64,000 nt of DNA from Sulfurimonas sp. (lineage in GTDB: Bacteria > Campylobacterota > Campylobacteria > Campylobacterales > Sulfurimonadaceae): positions 1-64,000 of the forward strand of contig JALUWV010000035.1 of assembly GCA_027019335.1 (NCBI GenBank), read 5' to 3'. Shown here piece after piece: positions 53,585-62,983 of this stretch (positions within the stretch are counted from its first letter, which is position 1; the number at the start of each line of letters is the position of its first letter). Both the position numbers and the translations under genes were made by a program. The notes below the pieces were generated by a model that was not told where the DNA came from, did no database searches, and saw only the letters and a list, made by a program, of their open reading frames with translations.

Positions 53585-55576
53585 ATGTTTAAAAATATTT
53601 TTCTGCTTTTACTCCTAGCACTTTCATTACAAGCAAAAGAGGTCTCTCTTCTTCTGCCGTGGAAAAATCAGTTTCAATTTGCTGGTTACTTTATGGCACA
53701 GAAAAAAGGCTTTTATAAAGAGGTAGGACTCGATGTAAAGATAAAAGAGTTTGATGCTAAAAGAAACAATGTCCTAGATGTCTCCACTCAAAAAGCAGAG
53801 TTTGGAATCCGCCATAGTACACTCATCTTAGATAAGCTCACACAGGCAAAAAATATCAAGCTTTTAGCTGCCATATACCAATCTTCTCCACTTGTTTTAA
53901 TCTCGCAAAAATCAATGCACTCTCTTTCTGATATCATGGGAAAAAAAGTCATCATGAGTTTTGAGGACAATGCAAATGCAGCTATCAATGCAATGATTCT
54001 TTCTGCTGGTATCCCTAAAAACTCATTTACCCCTGCCCCACTCTCCTTTACACTTGATAATTTTATCAACAAGTCTATAGATTTTCGCACGGTCTTTCGT
54101 TCTAATGAACTCTACACACTCAAGAAAAAATGTATTGCGTATAATCTCTATGACCCTAAAGAGCATGGCTATGATTTTTACAGTGATATTCTTTTCACTT
54201 CTCAAGAGTTTATACAAAAAGACCCAAAAACAGTACAAAACTTTGTCAATGCTTCTCTTCATGGCTGGAGATATGCTTTTAAGCATATTGACGAAAGTGT
54301 CGATGTCATTTTAAAGTATTACAATACACAGCACAAGACAAAAGAAGCACTTCTTTATGAAGCCAAAGTACTCAAAAAAATTGCCCTTGTAAAAGATACA
54401 CCGCTTGGTAACATTAACCCCATTAGACTCGAAGAAATTGCCAATACTTATAGACTTCTAGGCTTAATAAAGACAAAAGAAAAGCTCGATTTTGATGATT
54501 TTGTTTATAAAGTACCAAAAATAATGTCACTAGAAGCATTTGAAAAAAGTCTTCTTGCTTTATATGCCAAATACAATTCATTTATACACCTCTTTCTTCT
54601 TTTTACCTTTTTATTTGTATTTTCAGCATTTTATATTCACTATAAACTCAAAAAATCATTCAATCAAAAAACAGAAGAACTCAAAAAAACATACGACACA
54701 CTCCAACAAAATACAGCCATTCTTGCGACCGATACAAAGGGAACAATTACCTATATCTCAGATGCTTTTTGTAAACTCTCAGGCTATACAAAAGAAGAAC
54801 TTCTGGGTCAAAATCCCCGAATCTTAAAAAATAAAGATGATACATTTCCACTCTCCTTTTACAAAAAACTTTGGAAGACCATCACAAATGACAAAACATG
54901 GAAGGGGGAGTTACATAACCTTAGAAAAGACGGCAATAATCTTTGGCTTGAAAGTGTCATTACTCCTTTATATGATAAAGATGAAAAAATTATTGGCTTT
55001 GAGAGTATTAGCCATGATGTGAGCATCAAAAAAGTACTCGCAGAGTTCAATAAAAAGCTCAAAATGGAAGTCGAAGAAAAAACACAAGCACTCCAAAAAC
55101 TTGCACATACTGATGCACTCACTGGTGCATACAATCGTATAAAAATCGACACCTTACTCATAAAAAACAAAGAATATTTTCAAGAACATTCTGAAAATTT
55201 TGCACTCATCATGATAGACATCGACTACTTTAAAAATGTCAATGATACACATGGACACCTCATAGGCGATGAAGTTCTCAAATCAGTAGTAACGATTACA
55301 CAAGAGAGTATCCGTTCTTCAGATATATTAGGAAGATGGGGTGGTGAAGAGTTTATGGTTATTTGCCCACATACAGACAAAGAAGCTGCCTATTTTGTAG
55401 CAGAAACTATCCGCAAACATATAGAATCATACTCATTTCAACGTGTAAAAAACCTCACAATCTCCGCAGGGGTCAGTGATATTGGTGAAAGTATTACTAT
55501 TCAAAAACTTATTGACAATGCTGATACTGCTCTATACCGTGCGAAAAAACATGGTCGAAACCGTGTAGAGAAATAA
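53585..55576 (+). CDS. NMT1/THI5-like periplasmic sensor - TM - PAS - GGDEF diguanylate cyclase
   Basis: LPWKNQFQFAGYFMAQKKGFYKEVGLDV sensor; TM near 54580-54640; PAS/PAC; RWGGEEF with upstream RSSD. Confidence 0.92.
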   Translation: MFKNIFLLLLLALSLQAKEVSLLLPWKNQFQFAGYFMAQKKGFYKEVGLDVKIKEFDAKRNNVLDVSTQKAEFGIRHSTLILDKLTQAKNIKLLAAIYQSSPLVLISQKSMHSLSDIMGKKVIMSFEDNANAAINAMILSAGIPKNSFTPAPLSFTLDNFINKSIDFRTVFRSNELYTLKKKCIAYNLYDPKEHGYDFYSDILFTSQEFIQKDPKTVQNFVNASLHGWRYAFKHIDESVDVILKYYNTQHKTKEALLYEAKVLKKIALVKDTPLGNINPIRLEEIANTYRLLGLIKTKEKLDFDDFVYKVPKIMSLEAFEKSLLALYAKYNSFIHLFLLFTFLFVFSAFYIHYKLKKSFNQKTEELKKTYDTLQQNTAILATDTKGTITYISDAFCKLSGYTKEELLGQNPRILKNKDDTFPLSFYKKLWKTITNDKTWKGELHNLRKDGNNLWLESVITPLYDKDEKIIGFESISHDVSIKKVLAEFNKKLKMEVEEKTQALQKLAHTDALTGAYNRIKIDTLLIKNKEYFQEHSENFALIMIDIDYFKNVNDTHGHLIGDEVLKSVVTITQESIRSSDILGRWGGEEFMVICPHTDKEAAYFVAETIRKHIESYSFQRVKNLTISAGVSDIGESITIQKLIDNADTALYRAKKHGRNRVEK

Positions 55577-55642
55577 GCACGATTCTTTTCATTCACTTTT
55601 AAAGTATAAAATAGCATTATATAAACTTTGGAGTACATATAC

Positions 55643-56431
55643 ATGGAGAGTAAAAACAGCACACTAGCATTAAGCATACAAGACCTTTTTCGGGGAAATA
55701 TGCTCAAGTATTCTATCCTCCCTTTTATCTTCAGTATGCTTATCCTTTATGTCATTTTCTTTGTGATTGCAGGCATAGGACTTGACCAACTCGGAACTAT
55801 GGATGTAGCATCGACACAGACAAGCATAGAAAATGGAGTACCACATACTGACAGTTTTACAGCGACCCTACAAGGAACAGCTATTATCAAATTTTTGATG
55901 AGTAGTGCTATTACTTCATGGATTGCCTCTTTTCTCGTTTATACTATTGGAAGTTTTTTAACACTCTATCTTTCTATATTTATTGCTTTAATTGTTATGG
56001 GATTTTTAACACCGCTTATACTAAGGGAACTCCATAAAAGACACTATCAAGATGTAGAGATGATTGGGTATTCTAACATTTTAGAAGGGCTTTTTTTAAC
56101 ACTCAAGTGGGCATTTACTATGCTACTGCTTTTTTTAGTGCTTGTCCCTATCTATTTTATACCACTTTTAAATGTTGTTGCATTTAATCTACCACTCTAC
56201 TACTTTTTTCACAAAATGATTACTTTTGATGTAGCATCAAACATCTGCACACGAGATGAAGCCATCAAGATAAAATTTTTCCATGCTAGTAAACTACGCC
56301 TCAAAACTTTACTGCTTTACCTCCTCTCACTCATCCCGTTTGTTATCTTTTTTGCTTCGGTATTTTATGTAATTTATTTGGGACATAGCTACTTTTTGGA
56401 AGTAAGAAAAATGAGATTAGAAGCAAGATAG
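55643..56431 (+). CDS. EI24 domain-containing membrane protein
   Basis: Multi-TM; internal start MESKNS preferred over 55628. Confidence 0.75.
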   Translation: MESKNSTLALSIQDLFRGNMLKYSILPFIFSMLILYVIFFVIAGIGLDQLGTMDVASTQTSIENGVPHTDSFTATLQGTAIIKFLMSSAITSWIASFLVYTIGSFLTLYLSIFIALIVMGFLTPLILRELHKRHYQDVEMIGYSNILEGLFLTLKWAFTMLLLFLVLVPIYFIPLLNVVAFNLPLYYFFHKMITFDVASNICTRDEAIKIKFFHASKLRLKTLLLYLLSLIPFVIFFASVFYVIYLGHSYFLEVRKMRLEAR

Positions 56432-56454
56432 CTTCTTTAATCTTACTTCTTTTT
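56399..56454. terminator. Bidirectional terminator-like hairpin at convergent gene ends
   Basis: GAAGTAAGA (56399-56407) pairs with TCTTACTTC (56441-56449), inner GAAGC-AAGATA-GCTTC; followed by T-run. Confidence 0.5.
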
Positions 56455-56646
56455 CACAGGGACTATTTCCATCATACCCATCCCACACTTTCCTTCACCA
56501 CATTTCATTATAATCTTATGTACAGGTGCTTTTTTAGCAACTTGAGGTTCTTGTTTATCCTCTGATTTTTGCATTACAACAACAGCTAAACCTACGATTA
56601 TAAGTAAGATTGTTGTTCCTATTCCTATCTTTTGTGCTTTATTCAT
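56443..56646 (-). CDS. 67-aa membrane-anchored Cys/Met-rich peptide with CGEGKCGMGMM motif (HvfA-like core?)
   Basis: Starts directly after the helicase stop with purine-rich RBS; single N-terminal TM; KCGEGKCGMGMM tail read from raw codons. Confidence 0.75.
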   Translation of the reverse strand: MNKAQKIGIGTTILLIIVGLAVVVMQKSEDKQEPQVAKKAPVHKIIMKCGEGKCGMGMMEIVPVKKK

Positions 56647-58728
56647 TTACTCTTCTTCCTTGTCCATGGCACTTAAAACCATTTTTCTATATGCTTCATC
56701 TTTTGGCACTAAACCAGATTCATACAAAAACTGTGAAGGCACAAAGTTTTGTTTTTTGATTTTATCATACTTTGCATAACTCAAGTACAATACATCCTTC
56801 GCTCGTGTCACTGCGACGTAAAAAAGGCGGCGTTCTTCATCTAAACTTCCCCCTCTTTGCATCAATTTTCTGTTTGGAAATCTTCCATCCATCAAATCAA
56901 TCACATACACTTCTTTATACTCTAAACCCTTTGAAGCATGCACACTCAGTAAGTTTACACCCTCCCCTTGTGTCAAATCTGAGGAGCCTAAAATCATAGC
57001 ATTTAAAAATCGTTCATGCTCATTATAGGGTTTTGCAAGTTCTTCAAGAAGAAGCATTTTTCTCCTGATTCGAGAGAGTGCTTCTGTTTTGTGTTTTTCA
57101 TCTACACTCCCATCTTTAAGTGTTGCTCTTTTTGTAGCTAAACTCTCTGCAATATATGCACAAAAAGTGGATGAAGCGATTTTGCGTACAATCGTTCTAG
57201 GTTGTTTAATCCCTTTTAAATCACGATACAAAAGATAAAAATTATGTAAAAAAGTTGCACTCTCTTTGGTAAGCTTTGGATGTTTCAACACAGGGTTTTT
57301 CATAAACTTCGCTTCAAATCCAAGCTTTACATACTTTCCAACCGCACCCAACTCTGCAAACTCGTCAAAAAGACCAAGTTGTGAGTTGAGCTTGCGTTTT
57401 TCAAAAGGATTTTTGATGCTTTCATCAGGGGCGTACAGTCCAAAAAACATACTACCATTACCAACATTTTTCAGCGCAATATACAACTCTTTTGCCATGG
57501 CACTCCCTATCCCACGAGCAAATTCAAAGATATGAATAAATGCCATCATGTCTGATTCATTCACAAGTAAAGTGTACAAATCTAACACCGCTTTGACTTC
57601 ACGGGCATCAAAAAAGCTTGTGCCACCCTTGCGTTTACAAGGAATGTCCAGCTCACGAAGCCCTACTTCTATCCCATCTGCTGAAGAGTTATTGCGAAAT
57701 ATCACAGCAATCTCTTCATGTGGTGTTTGCGTGTCACGAATCTTTGCAGCTATGGCATGGTACTGGTCAAAAAGCTCTTCATATGCGAGCAATTTTGGAG
57801 CTTGCGCAGCAAAATCACGTGTCACTTCTAACTGCTTAGGGTAAATGCGTTCATTATGTTCTATCACTCGTGTGGCAAGCGAAAGGATAGGACGAGAAGA
57901 GCGATAATTTTTGGTAAGAGTATGTACTTTTGCCTGTGGAAATTTTTGGGTATAGGTACCAATTATCCCAATATCTGCCCCATTAAAAGCATAAATACTC
58001 TGATCATAATCCCCTACACAAAACAGTGAAGGCGGTTGCATCGCATCTATCAATGTGCCTTGCAGTGCATTCGTATCTTGATACTCATCCACAAGTACCT
58101 CTTTATAACCTAAATTTTTACTCTTGCAAATTTCTCGAAAATTTAAAAGAAGGTCATTGAAGTTCACAAAACCATACTCTTTTTTTAAAGATTCAAACTC
58201 ATCAACAATATCTGCATAAATCAAGGCAAAGATAGCATGCTCATCATACTTTTCTTTTATCCAATCTTCAAAATTGTTGTCTAGTTCTGTATTTTGATAA
58301 AAAGAGTACAAATCATACAGATGGTTTCCACCGTACGGTGTTGTCTCTGCTTCTATACGCATAAAGTTACGTTTCTCATATACTGAACGGAAAAGTGTTT
58401 TGAGTTCGCGTTGCTGTTTCAAAACGACACGTTTGTCAAATTTCTTTAACCATCTATAACTCACGGCATGAAAGGTTCCTGCATCTATTTTGGCAGCAAC
58501 ATTTTTACCAAAAAATTCTGCAACACGCTCAACCATCTCGGCTGCAGCTTTGTTGGTAAACGTCAGTAAAAGTATCTCTTCAGGCTTCACCTCATTGTTT
58601 AAAAGATATGCTATTCTTCCCACTATCGTGGAAGTTTTACCTGTTCCAGCAGAAGCGATGATGAGATTTTGCGCACTCTTTGAAGTTGCCGCGGCATACT
58701 GTTCTGTGTTTAAACGAGATAATGCCAT
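56647..58728 (-). CDS. UvrD/Rep/PcrA-family ATP-dependent DNA helicase
   Basis: ASAGTGKTSTIVGRIAYL, VDEYQDTNALQ, YRSSRPIL, LLSVHASKGLEYKEVYVIDL, YVAVTRAK. Confidence 0.95.
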   Translation of the reverse strand: MALSRLNTEQYAAATSKSAQNLIIASAGTGKTSTIVGRIAYLLNNEVKPEEILLLTFTNKAAAEMVERVAEFFGKNVAAKIDAGTFHAVSYRWLKKFDKRVVLKQQRELKTLFRSVYEKRNFMRIEAETTPYGGNHLYDLYSFYQNTELDNNFEDWIKEKYDEHAIFALIYADIVDEFESLKKEYGFVNFNDLLLNFREICKSKNLGYKEVLVDEYQDTNALQGTLIDAMQPPSLFCVGDYDQSIYAFNGADIGIIGTYTQKFPQAKVHTLTKNYRSSRPILSLATRVIEHNERIYPKQLEVTRDFAAQAPKLLAYEELFDQYHAIAAKIRDTQTPHEEIAVIFRNNSSADGIEVGLRELDIPCKRKGGTSFFDAREVKAVLDLYTLLVNESDMMAFIHIFEFARGIGSAMAKELYIALKNVGNGSMFFGLYAPDESIKNPFEKRKLNSQLGLFDEFAELGAVGKYVKLGFEAKFMKNPVLKHPKLTKESATFLHNFYLLYRDLKGIKQPRTIVRKIASSTFCAYIAESLATKRATLKDGSVDEKHKTEALSRIRRKMLLLEELAKPYNEHERFLNAMILGSSDLTQGEGVNLLSVHASKGLEYKEVYVIDLMDGRFPNRKLMQRGGSLDEERRLFYVAVTRAKDVLYLSYAKYDKIKKQNFVPSQFLYESGLVPKDEAYRKMVLSAMDKEEE

Positions 58729-58840
58729 GCGGTCACTTCCTTTTATTTTTTGGGATAGAATTATACCTCTTTCTCATTAAATGGTGCTTCTTTTTTATGT
58801 TCTAGAAATTGTCATAATTAAAAATTTTGGTTATAATTAT

Positions 58841-58859
58841 GATAAGAATTATTTTTATC
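58841..58859. promoter_or_regulatory. Fur-box-like palindrome overlapping predicted promoter of GGDEF gene
   Basis: GATAAGAATTATTTTTATC; 14/19 match to E. coli Fur consensus by eye; TATAAT at 58832-58837. Confidence 0.4.
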
Positions 58860-58874
58860 ATCAGGATGTTTAAG

Positions 58875-59693
58875 ATGCCAAACAACCAAATACTCCGAAT
58901 CATTTCGAATGAAACCAAAGCCACTATCGAACAAATGGATATTGTCACACCTAGCATTTATGCTTCATTCTTTGAAAAGTTTGCATCAGAACATCACGAG
59001 TTCATTGAAAATGAAAAAGATTTAGCCGTTGATTTGATACAACATGAATGTAGTAACCTTACAGATATGCAAACAGAAGCAACTCAAAGTGCAAATACAC
59101 TCACAAACAACACAGATAAGGCCATTTCAGCCATAAAGAAGAAAGATGAAAAAGCATTAAATGAAGTTTTAGAAGAGACAAATAAACTCAAACTAGAGAT
59201 AGAAAAACTCAAAGAAGCGGTTTATAAAGATGAACTTACCCATGCAAATAACCGTAAATGGTTGCATGATACTTACTTAAATGAAGATAGTGAGACACTC
59301 AAAACCGATGGTATAATGGCATTGATTGACTTAAATTATTTTAAACAGGTAAATGACACTTATGGACATATTATAGGGGATAAAGTACTCATCTTTATAG
59401 CAAATCAGCTCAAAAGTACTCATGAACAGGTAGTGCGTTATGGAGGAGATGAGTTTTTAGTTATGTTTGAAGCACATAATTCTCTTCACCATGCTATAGA
59501 CAAACTTTCAAAAATAAGAGAAGCTATCATCAGTAAAAAACTCAAAGCACATGATGCAAAATTTACAGTCAGTTTTTCCTTTGGTGTTATCCCTTACAAA
59601 CAGGGAGATGCACTTGCAAAAACTATCGAACTTGCAGATAAAAATATGTATAATGATAAAATCATGATAAAGAAAAGAGTTACAGGCATCTAA
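58875..59693 (+). CDS. Soluble GGDEF diguanylate cyclase (start trimmed from 58827)
   Basis: DELTHANNRKWL, DLNYFKQVNDTYGHIIGD, RYGGDEFLV; helical N-terminal region. Confidence 0.9.
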   Translation: MPNNQILRIISNETKATIEQMDIVTPSIYASFFEKFASEHHEFIENEKDLAVDLIQHECSNLTDMQTEATQSANTLTNNTDKAISAIKKKDEKALNEVLEETNKLKLEIEKLKEAVYKDELTHANNRKWLHDTYLNEDSETLKTDGIMALIDLNYFKQVNDTYGHIIGDKVLIFIANQLKSTHEQVVRYGGDEFLVMFEAHNSLHHAIDKLSKIREAIISKKLKAHDAKFTVSFSFGVIPYKQGDALAKTIELADKNMYNDKIMIKKRVTGI

Positions 59694-59742
59694 TTAATAG
59701 AATATTAAGTATAATAACACATAGTTAAATATGGAGAATAAT

Positions 59743-60018
59743 ATGGTTACTTATGCAAAAGATGAAATGGTTGGCATTACAGAGCTTGGAAAATCTCTTG
59801 GAAGTTATCTTGACAAAGTCACTTCAGATATGTTTAGTAAGATTGCCATTATACGAAGGAATAAACCTGAAGCAGTCATTATTCCCATAGAAGAGTATGA
59901 ACTCCTTCAAAGTGCTTATGATAGACTAGAACAAAAAGAGATAGAGACTCTTTTAGCTAATATGAGTGAAGATGATAAACAAGTTTCTATAACAAAAACT
60001 TTGAGTATAGACATTTAG
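59743..60018 (+). CDS. Type II antitoxin, Phd/YefM-like (start moved from 59731)
   Basis: Phd-like N-term (VGITELGKSLGSYLDKV...IIRRNKPEAVIIPIEEYELL); GGAG RBS before ATG 59743. Confidence 0.8.
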   Translation: MVTYAKDEMVGITELGKSLGSYLDKVTSDMFSKIAIIRRNKPEAVIIPIEEYELLQSAYDRLEQKEIETLLANMSEDDKQVSITKTLSIDI

Positions 60019-60020
60019 TA

Positions 60021-60311
60021 ATGAAAAAAGATATTAAGCTTACATATCTAAAAAAAGCGACAAAATTTCTTGATAAAAACAAAACTGTTTTAACACAAAC
60101 ACAAGTTGATATACTCCTCATAAAATTTATCAAAAAAAAGATTTATGCCATTGATACAAATATTGATTATAAGCAGATGAGTGGAAACATCTCCAATATT
60201 TATAGAATCAGAAAAGCAAATGTTAGAATCATTTTAAAATTAGAAAATGATGAAATCATTATAGAAGCCATTGTCACAGATATTGGCTTTCGCGGGGATA
60301 TTTATAAATAA
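60021..60311 (+). CDS. RelE/ParE-like toxin
   Basis: NIYRIRKANVRIILKLENDEIIIEAIVTDIGFRGDIYK C-terminus; coupled to antitoxin. Confidence 0.78.
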   Translation: MKKDIKLTYLKKATKFLDKNKTVLTQTQVDILLIKFIKKKIYAIDTNIDYKQMSGNISNIYRIRKANVRIILKLENDEIIIEAIVTDIGFRGDIYK

Positions 60312-60323
60312 GCACTTTTTGGC

Positions 60324-60329
60324 TATAAT
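60324..60329 (+). promoter_or_regulatory. -10 element TATAAT upstream of valS
   Basis: TTGGCTATAATCGCG about 27 nt before valS ATG. Confidence 0.55.
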
Positions 60330-60355
60330 CGCGCAATTATATTTAAGGCGATACT

Positions 60356-62980
60356 ATGTCAGAGAACAGATACAATCCACAAGAAACAGAAAACAAATAC
60401 TACCAAATTTGGGAAAATCGTAAATACTTTGAAGTAGATGGCAACAAAGCCATTCAAGAAGAGGGAAAAAACTTCTCTATCATGATGCCCCCACCAAATG
60501 TCACAGGGCGCTTACATATAGGGCATGCACTTACCTTTACACTTCAAGACATTATCACTCGTTACAAACGTATGGATGGGTACAAAACACTCTGGCAACC
60601 TGGAACAGACCATGCAGGGATAGCGACGCAAAATGTTGTAGAAAAACAACTCCTTGCGGAAGGAACAACCAAAGAAGCTATCGGTCGTGAAGCCTTTTTA
60701 GAACGTGCTTGGAAATGGAAAGCAGAATCTGCAGGAATCATGACAGAACAACTCCGCCATATGGGAGTCTCTCCTGCTTGGGAAAGAGAGCGTTTTACCA
60801 TGGATGCAGGTCTGCAAAAGTCTGTAAAAGAAGCCTTTGTAAAACTTTACAATGATGGGCTTATCGTTCGTGGAAACTACATGGTAAACTGGTGTACTCA
60901 CGATGGCGCACTCTCAGACATTGAAGTAGAACATGAAGAAGAAAATGGCAAATTTTACCATATGCTCTATCATTTCGCCGATGGAAGTGGTAGCGTTGAA
61001 GTCGCAACAACAAGACCTGAAACCTACTTTGGCGATACGGCAATCATGGTACACCCTGAGGATGAACGCTACAAAGCGATTATAGGAAAAGAAGTACTTT
61101 TACCACTCTTAGATAAAAAAATCAAAATCATTGCAGATGATTATGTCGATATGGAGTTTGGAACAGGTGTCGTGAAAGTAACCCCAGCACATGACCAAAA
61201 TGACTACGAAGTAGGGAAACGCCATAACCTTGAGTTTATCACAGTTTTTGATGAAAAAGGAATCTTAAATGAATACGCTGGCGAATTTGCAGGACTTGAG
61301 CGTTTAGAAGCACGAGAGACTATCGTTGCTCGTCTACAAGAAGAGGGATTTGTTGTAAAGATTGAAGACCATAAACATCAAGTCGGACACTGCTACAGAT
61401 GTAAAAATATCGTTGAACCCTACATCTCAAAACAGTGGTTTGTTCGTAGTAAAGTAGCTGATGCTTCCATAGAAAAAACAAATGCAGGTGAAGCAGAGTT
61501 TTTCCCTCCTCACTGGATAAACTCTTATAACTCGTGGATGGGAGAACTCCGTGACTGGTGTATCTCACGTCAACTCTGGTGGGGACATCAAATACCTGTC
61601 TTTTACTGTGGCGATTGTGAGCATGAGTTTGCAAGCTTAGAAGATACCCCTTCAGCGTGTCCAAAATGTGCAAGCAAAAATCTCACTCAAGACCCTGATG
61701 TCCTTGACACTTGGTTTAGTTCAGCACTCTGGCCTTTTTCTACTTTAGGCTGGGGAAATGGTGATGTAGAAATGGACAAACTTTTCCAATCAGATGATAT
61801 GAAAGATTTTTATCCAAATACATTGCTCATTACTGGCTTTGATATTCTCTTCTTTTGGGTCGCACGTATGATGATGATGGGTGAAAACTTCATAGGAAAA
61901 CTTCCATTTAACCATATCTATCTCCATGCACTTGTTCGTGATGAACACGGACAAAAAATGTCAAAATCAAAAGGCAATGTCATTGACCCACTCGACATGA
62001 TAAACAAATATTCCGCTGATATCTTACGCTTCACCCTAGCTGTAAGTGCTGCACAAGGGCGTGACATCCGTATGAGTGAAGAGAAACTTGAACTCAACAG
62101 AAACTTCACCAACAAACTTTATAATGCAAGTAAATACTTGCAAATGAATGTAGATGTCTTCCCAGACCTTACAAGTTTTTGTGTGGAGAGTGACCTAGGA
62201 CGTTATATGATGTCGCGTTTAAACTATGCAACCAAAGAAGTCCGTGCCAATCTTGATGAGTATAAATTTAACGATGCAGCACTTGTGATGTACAAATTTC
62301 TTTGGAATGAGTTTTGTGACTGGGGGATTGAACTCAGTAAAGCAGACAAAAGTTCTATTGTCGAACTTGGGGCTATCTTTAAAGAGGCGATGAAACTCCT
62401 TCACCCTTTTATGCCATTTATTACAGAACATCTCTACCACGAACTCAGTGGTACCTCTTTAGAAAATGGCGAGTCTATCATGCTGATGAAGTACCCATCA
62501 AAAACAAAACAGCGCAAAGAAGAAGCGACATTTGAAATCATTATGGATGCTATTGTCTCGATTCGCCGTGCAAAAGTACTTGTCGATTTAGCTAACCAAA
62601 AAATCGAAAAAGCTTTTGTAAAACTCAACAATGTTGATGCTAAAACGCAAGCAATGATGTTACCATTTATCTCAAGACTCGCAAAAGTAGAAAATCTTGC
62701 CTTTACAGAGAGTAAGATTGAAAATGCAGTGAGTGATATATCTGATAAGTGTGAGACTTTTATCCCAACTGATAGTATAGATTTATCGTCTATCATCACT
62801 AAACTCACAAAACAAGATGAAAAACTGCAAAAAGAGATAGCGAAATTGAATGGAATGTTAAATAATGAGCGTTTTGTAGCCAATGCTCCTGAAGATGTTT
62901 TGGAAAAAAACCGTAACCTCCTTGCAGATGCAAAAGCAAAGCAAGTAAAAGTTATGGAGCAACTTGAATCGTTGCAATAA
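60356..62980 (+). CDS. valS: Valyl-tRNA synthetase
   Basis: PPPNVTGRLHIGHAL and KMSKSKGNVIDP motifs. Confidence 0.97.
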   Translation: MSENRYNPQETENKYYQIWENRKYFEVDGNKAIQEEGKNFSIMMPPPNVTGRLHIGHALTFTLQDIITRYKRMDGYKTLWQPGTDHAGIATQNVVEKQLLAEGTTKEAIGREAFLERAWKWKAESAGIMTEQLRHMGVSPAWERERFTMDAGLQKSVKEAFVKLYNDGLIVRGNYMVNWCTHDGALSDIEVEHEEENGKFYHMLYHFADGSGSVEVATTRPETYFGDTAIMVHPEDERYKAIIGKEVLLPLLDKKIKIIADDYVDMEFGTGVVKVTPAHDQNDYEVGKRHNLEFITVFDEKGILNEYAGEFAGLERLEARETIVARLQEEGFVVKIEDHKHQVGHCYRCKNIVEPYISKQWFVRSKVADASIEKTNAGEAEFFPPHWINSYNSWMGELRDWCISRQLWWGHQIPVFYCGDCEHEFASLEDTPSACPKCASKNLTQDPDVLDTWFSSALWPFSTLGWGNGDVEMDKLFQSDDMKDFYPNTLLITGFDILFFWVARMMMMGENFIGKLPFNHIYLHALVRDEHGQKMSKSKGNVIDPLDMINKYSADILRFTLAVSAAQGRDIRMSEEKLELNRNFTNKLYNASKYLQMNVDVFPDLTSFCVESDLGRYMMSRLNYATKEVRANLDEYKFNDAALVMYKFLWNEFCDWGIELSKADKSSIVELGAIFKEAMKLLHPFMPFITEHLYHELSGTSLENGESIMLMKYPSKTKQRKEEATFEIIMDAIVSIRRAKVLVDLANQKIEKAFVKLNNVDAKTQAMMLPFISRLAKVENLAFTESKIENAVSDISDKCETFIPTDSIDLSSIITKLTKQDEKLQKEIAKLNGMLNNERFVANAPEDVLEKNRNLLADAKAKQVKVMEQLESLQ

Positions 62981-62983
62981 AAT

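Noticed and set aside
61320-61673. 117-aa minus-strand ORF opposite valS
   Set aside because: Antisense to conserved valS; Cys/His-rich appearance is the reverse complement of coding sequence.
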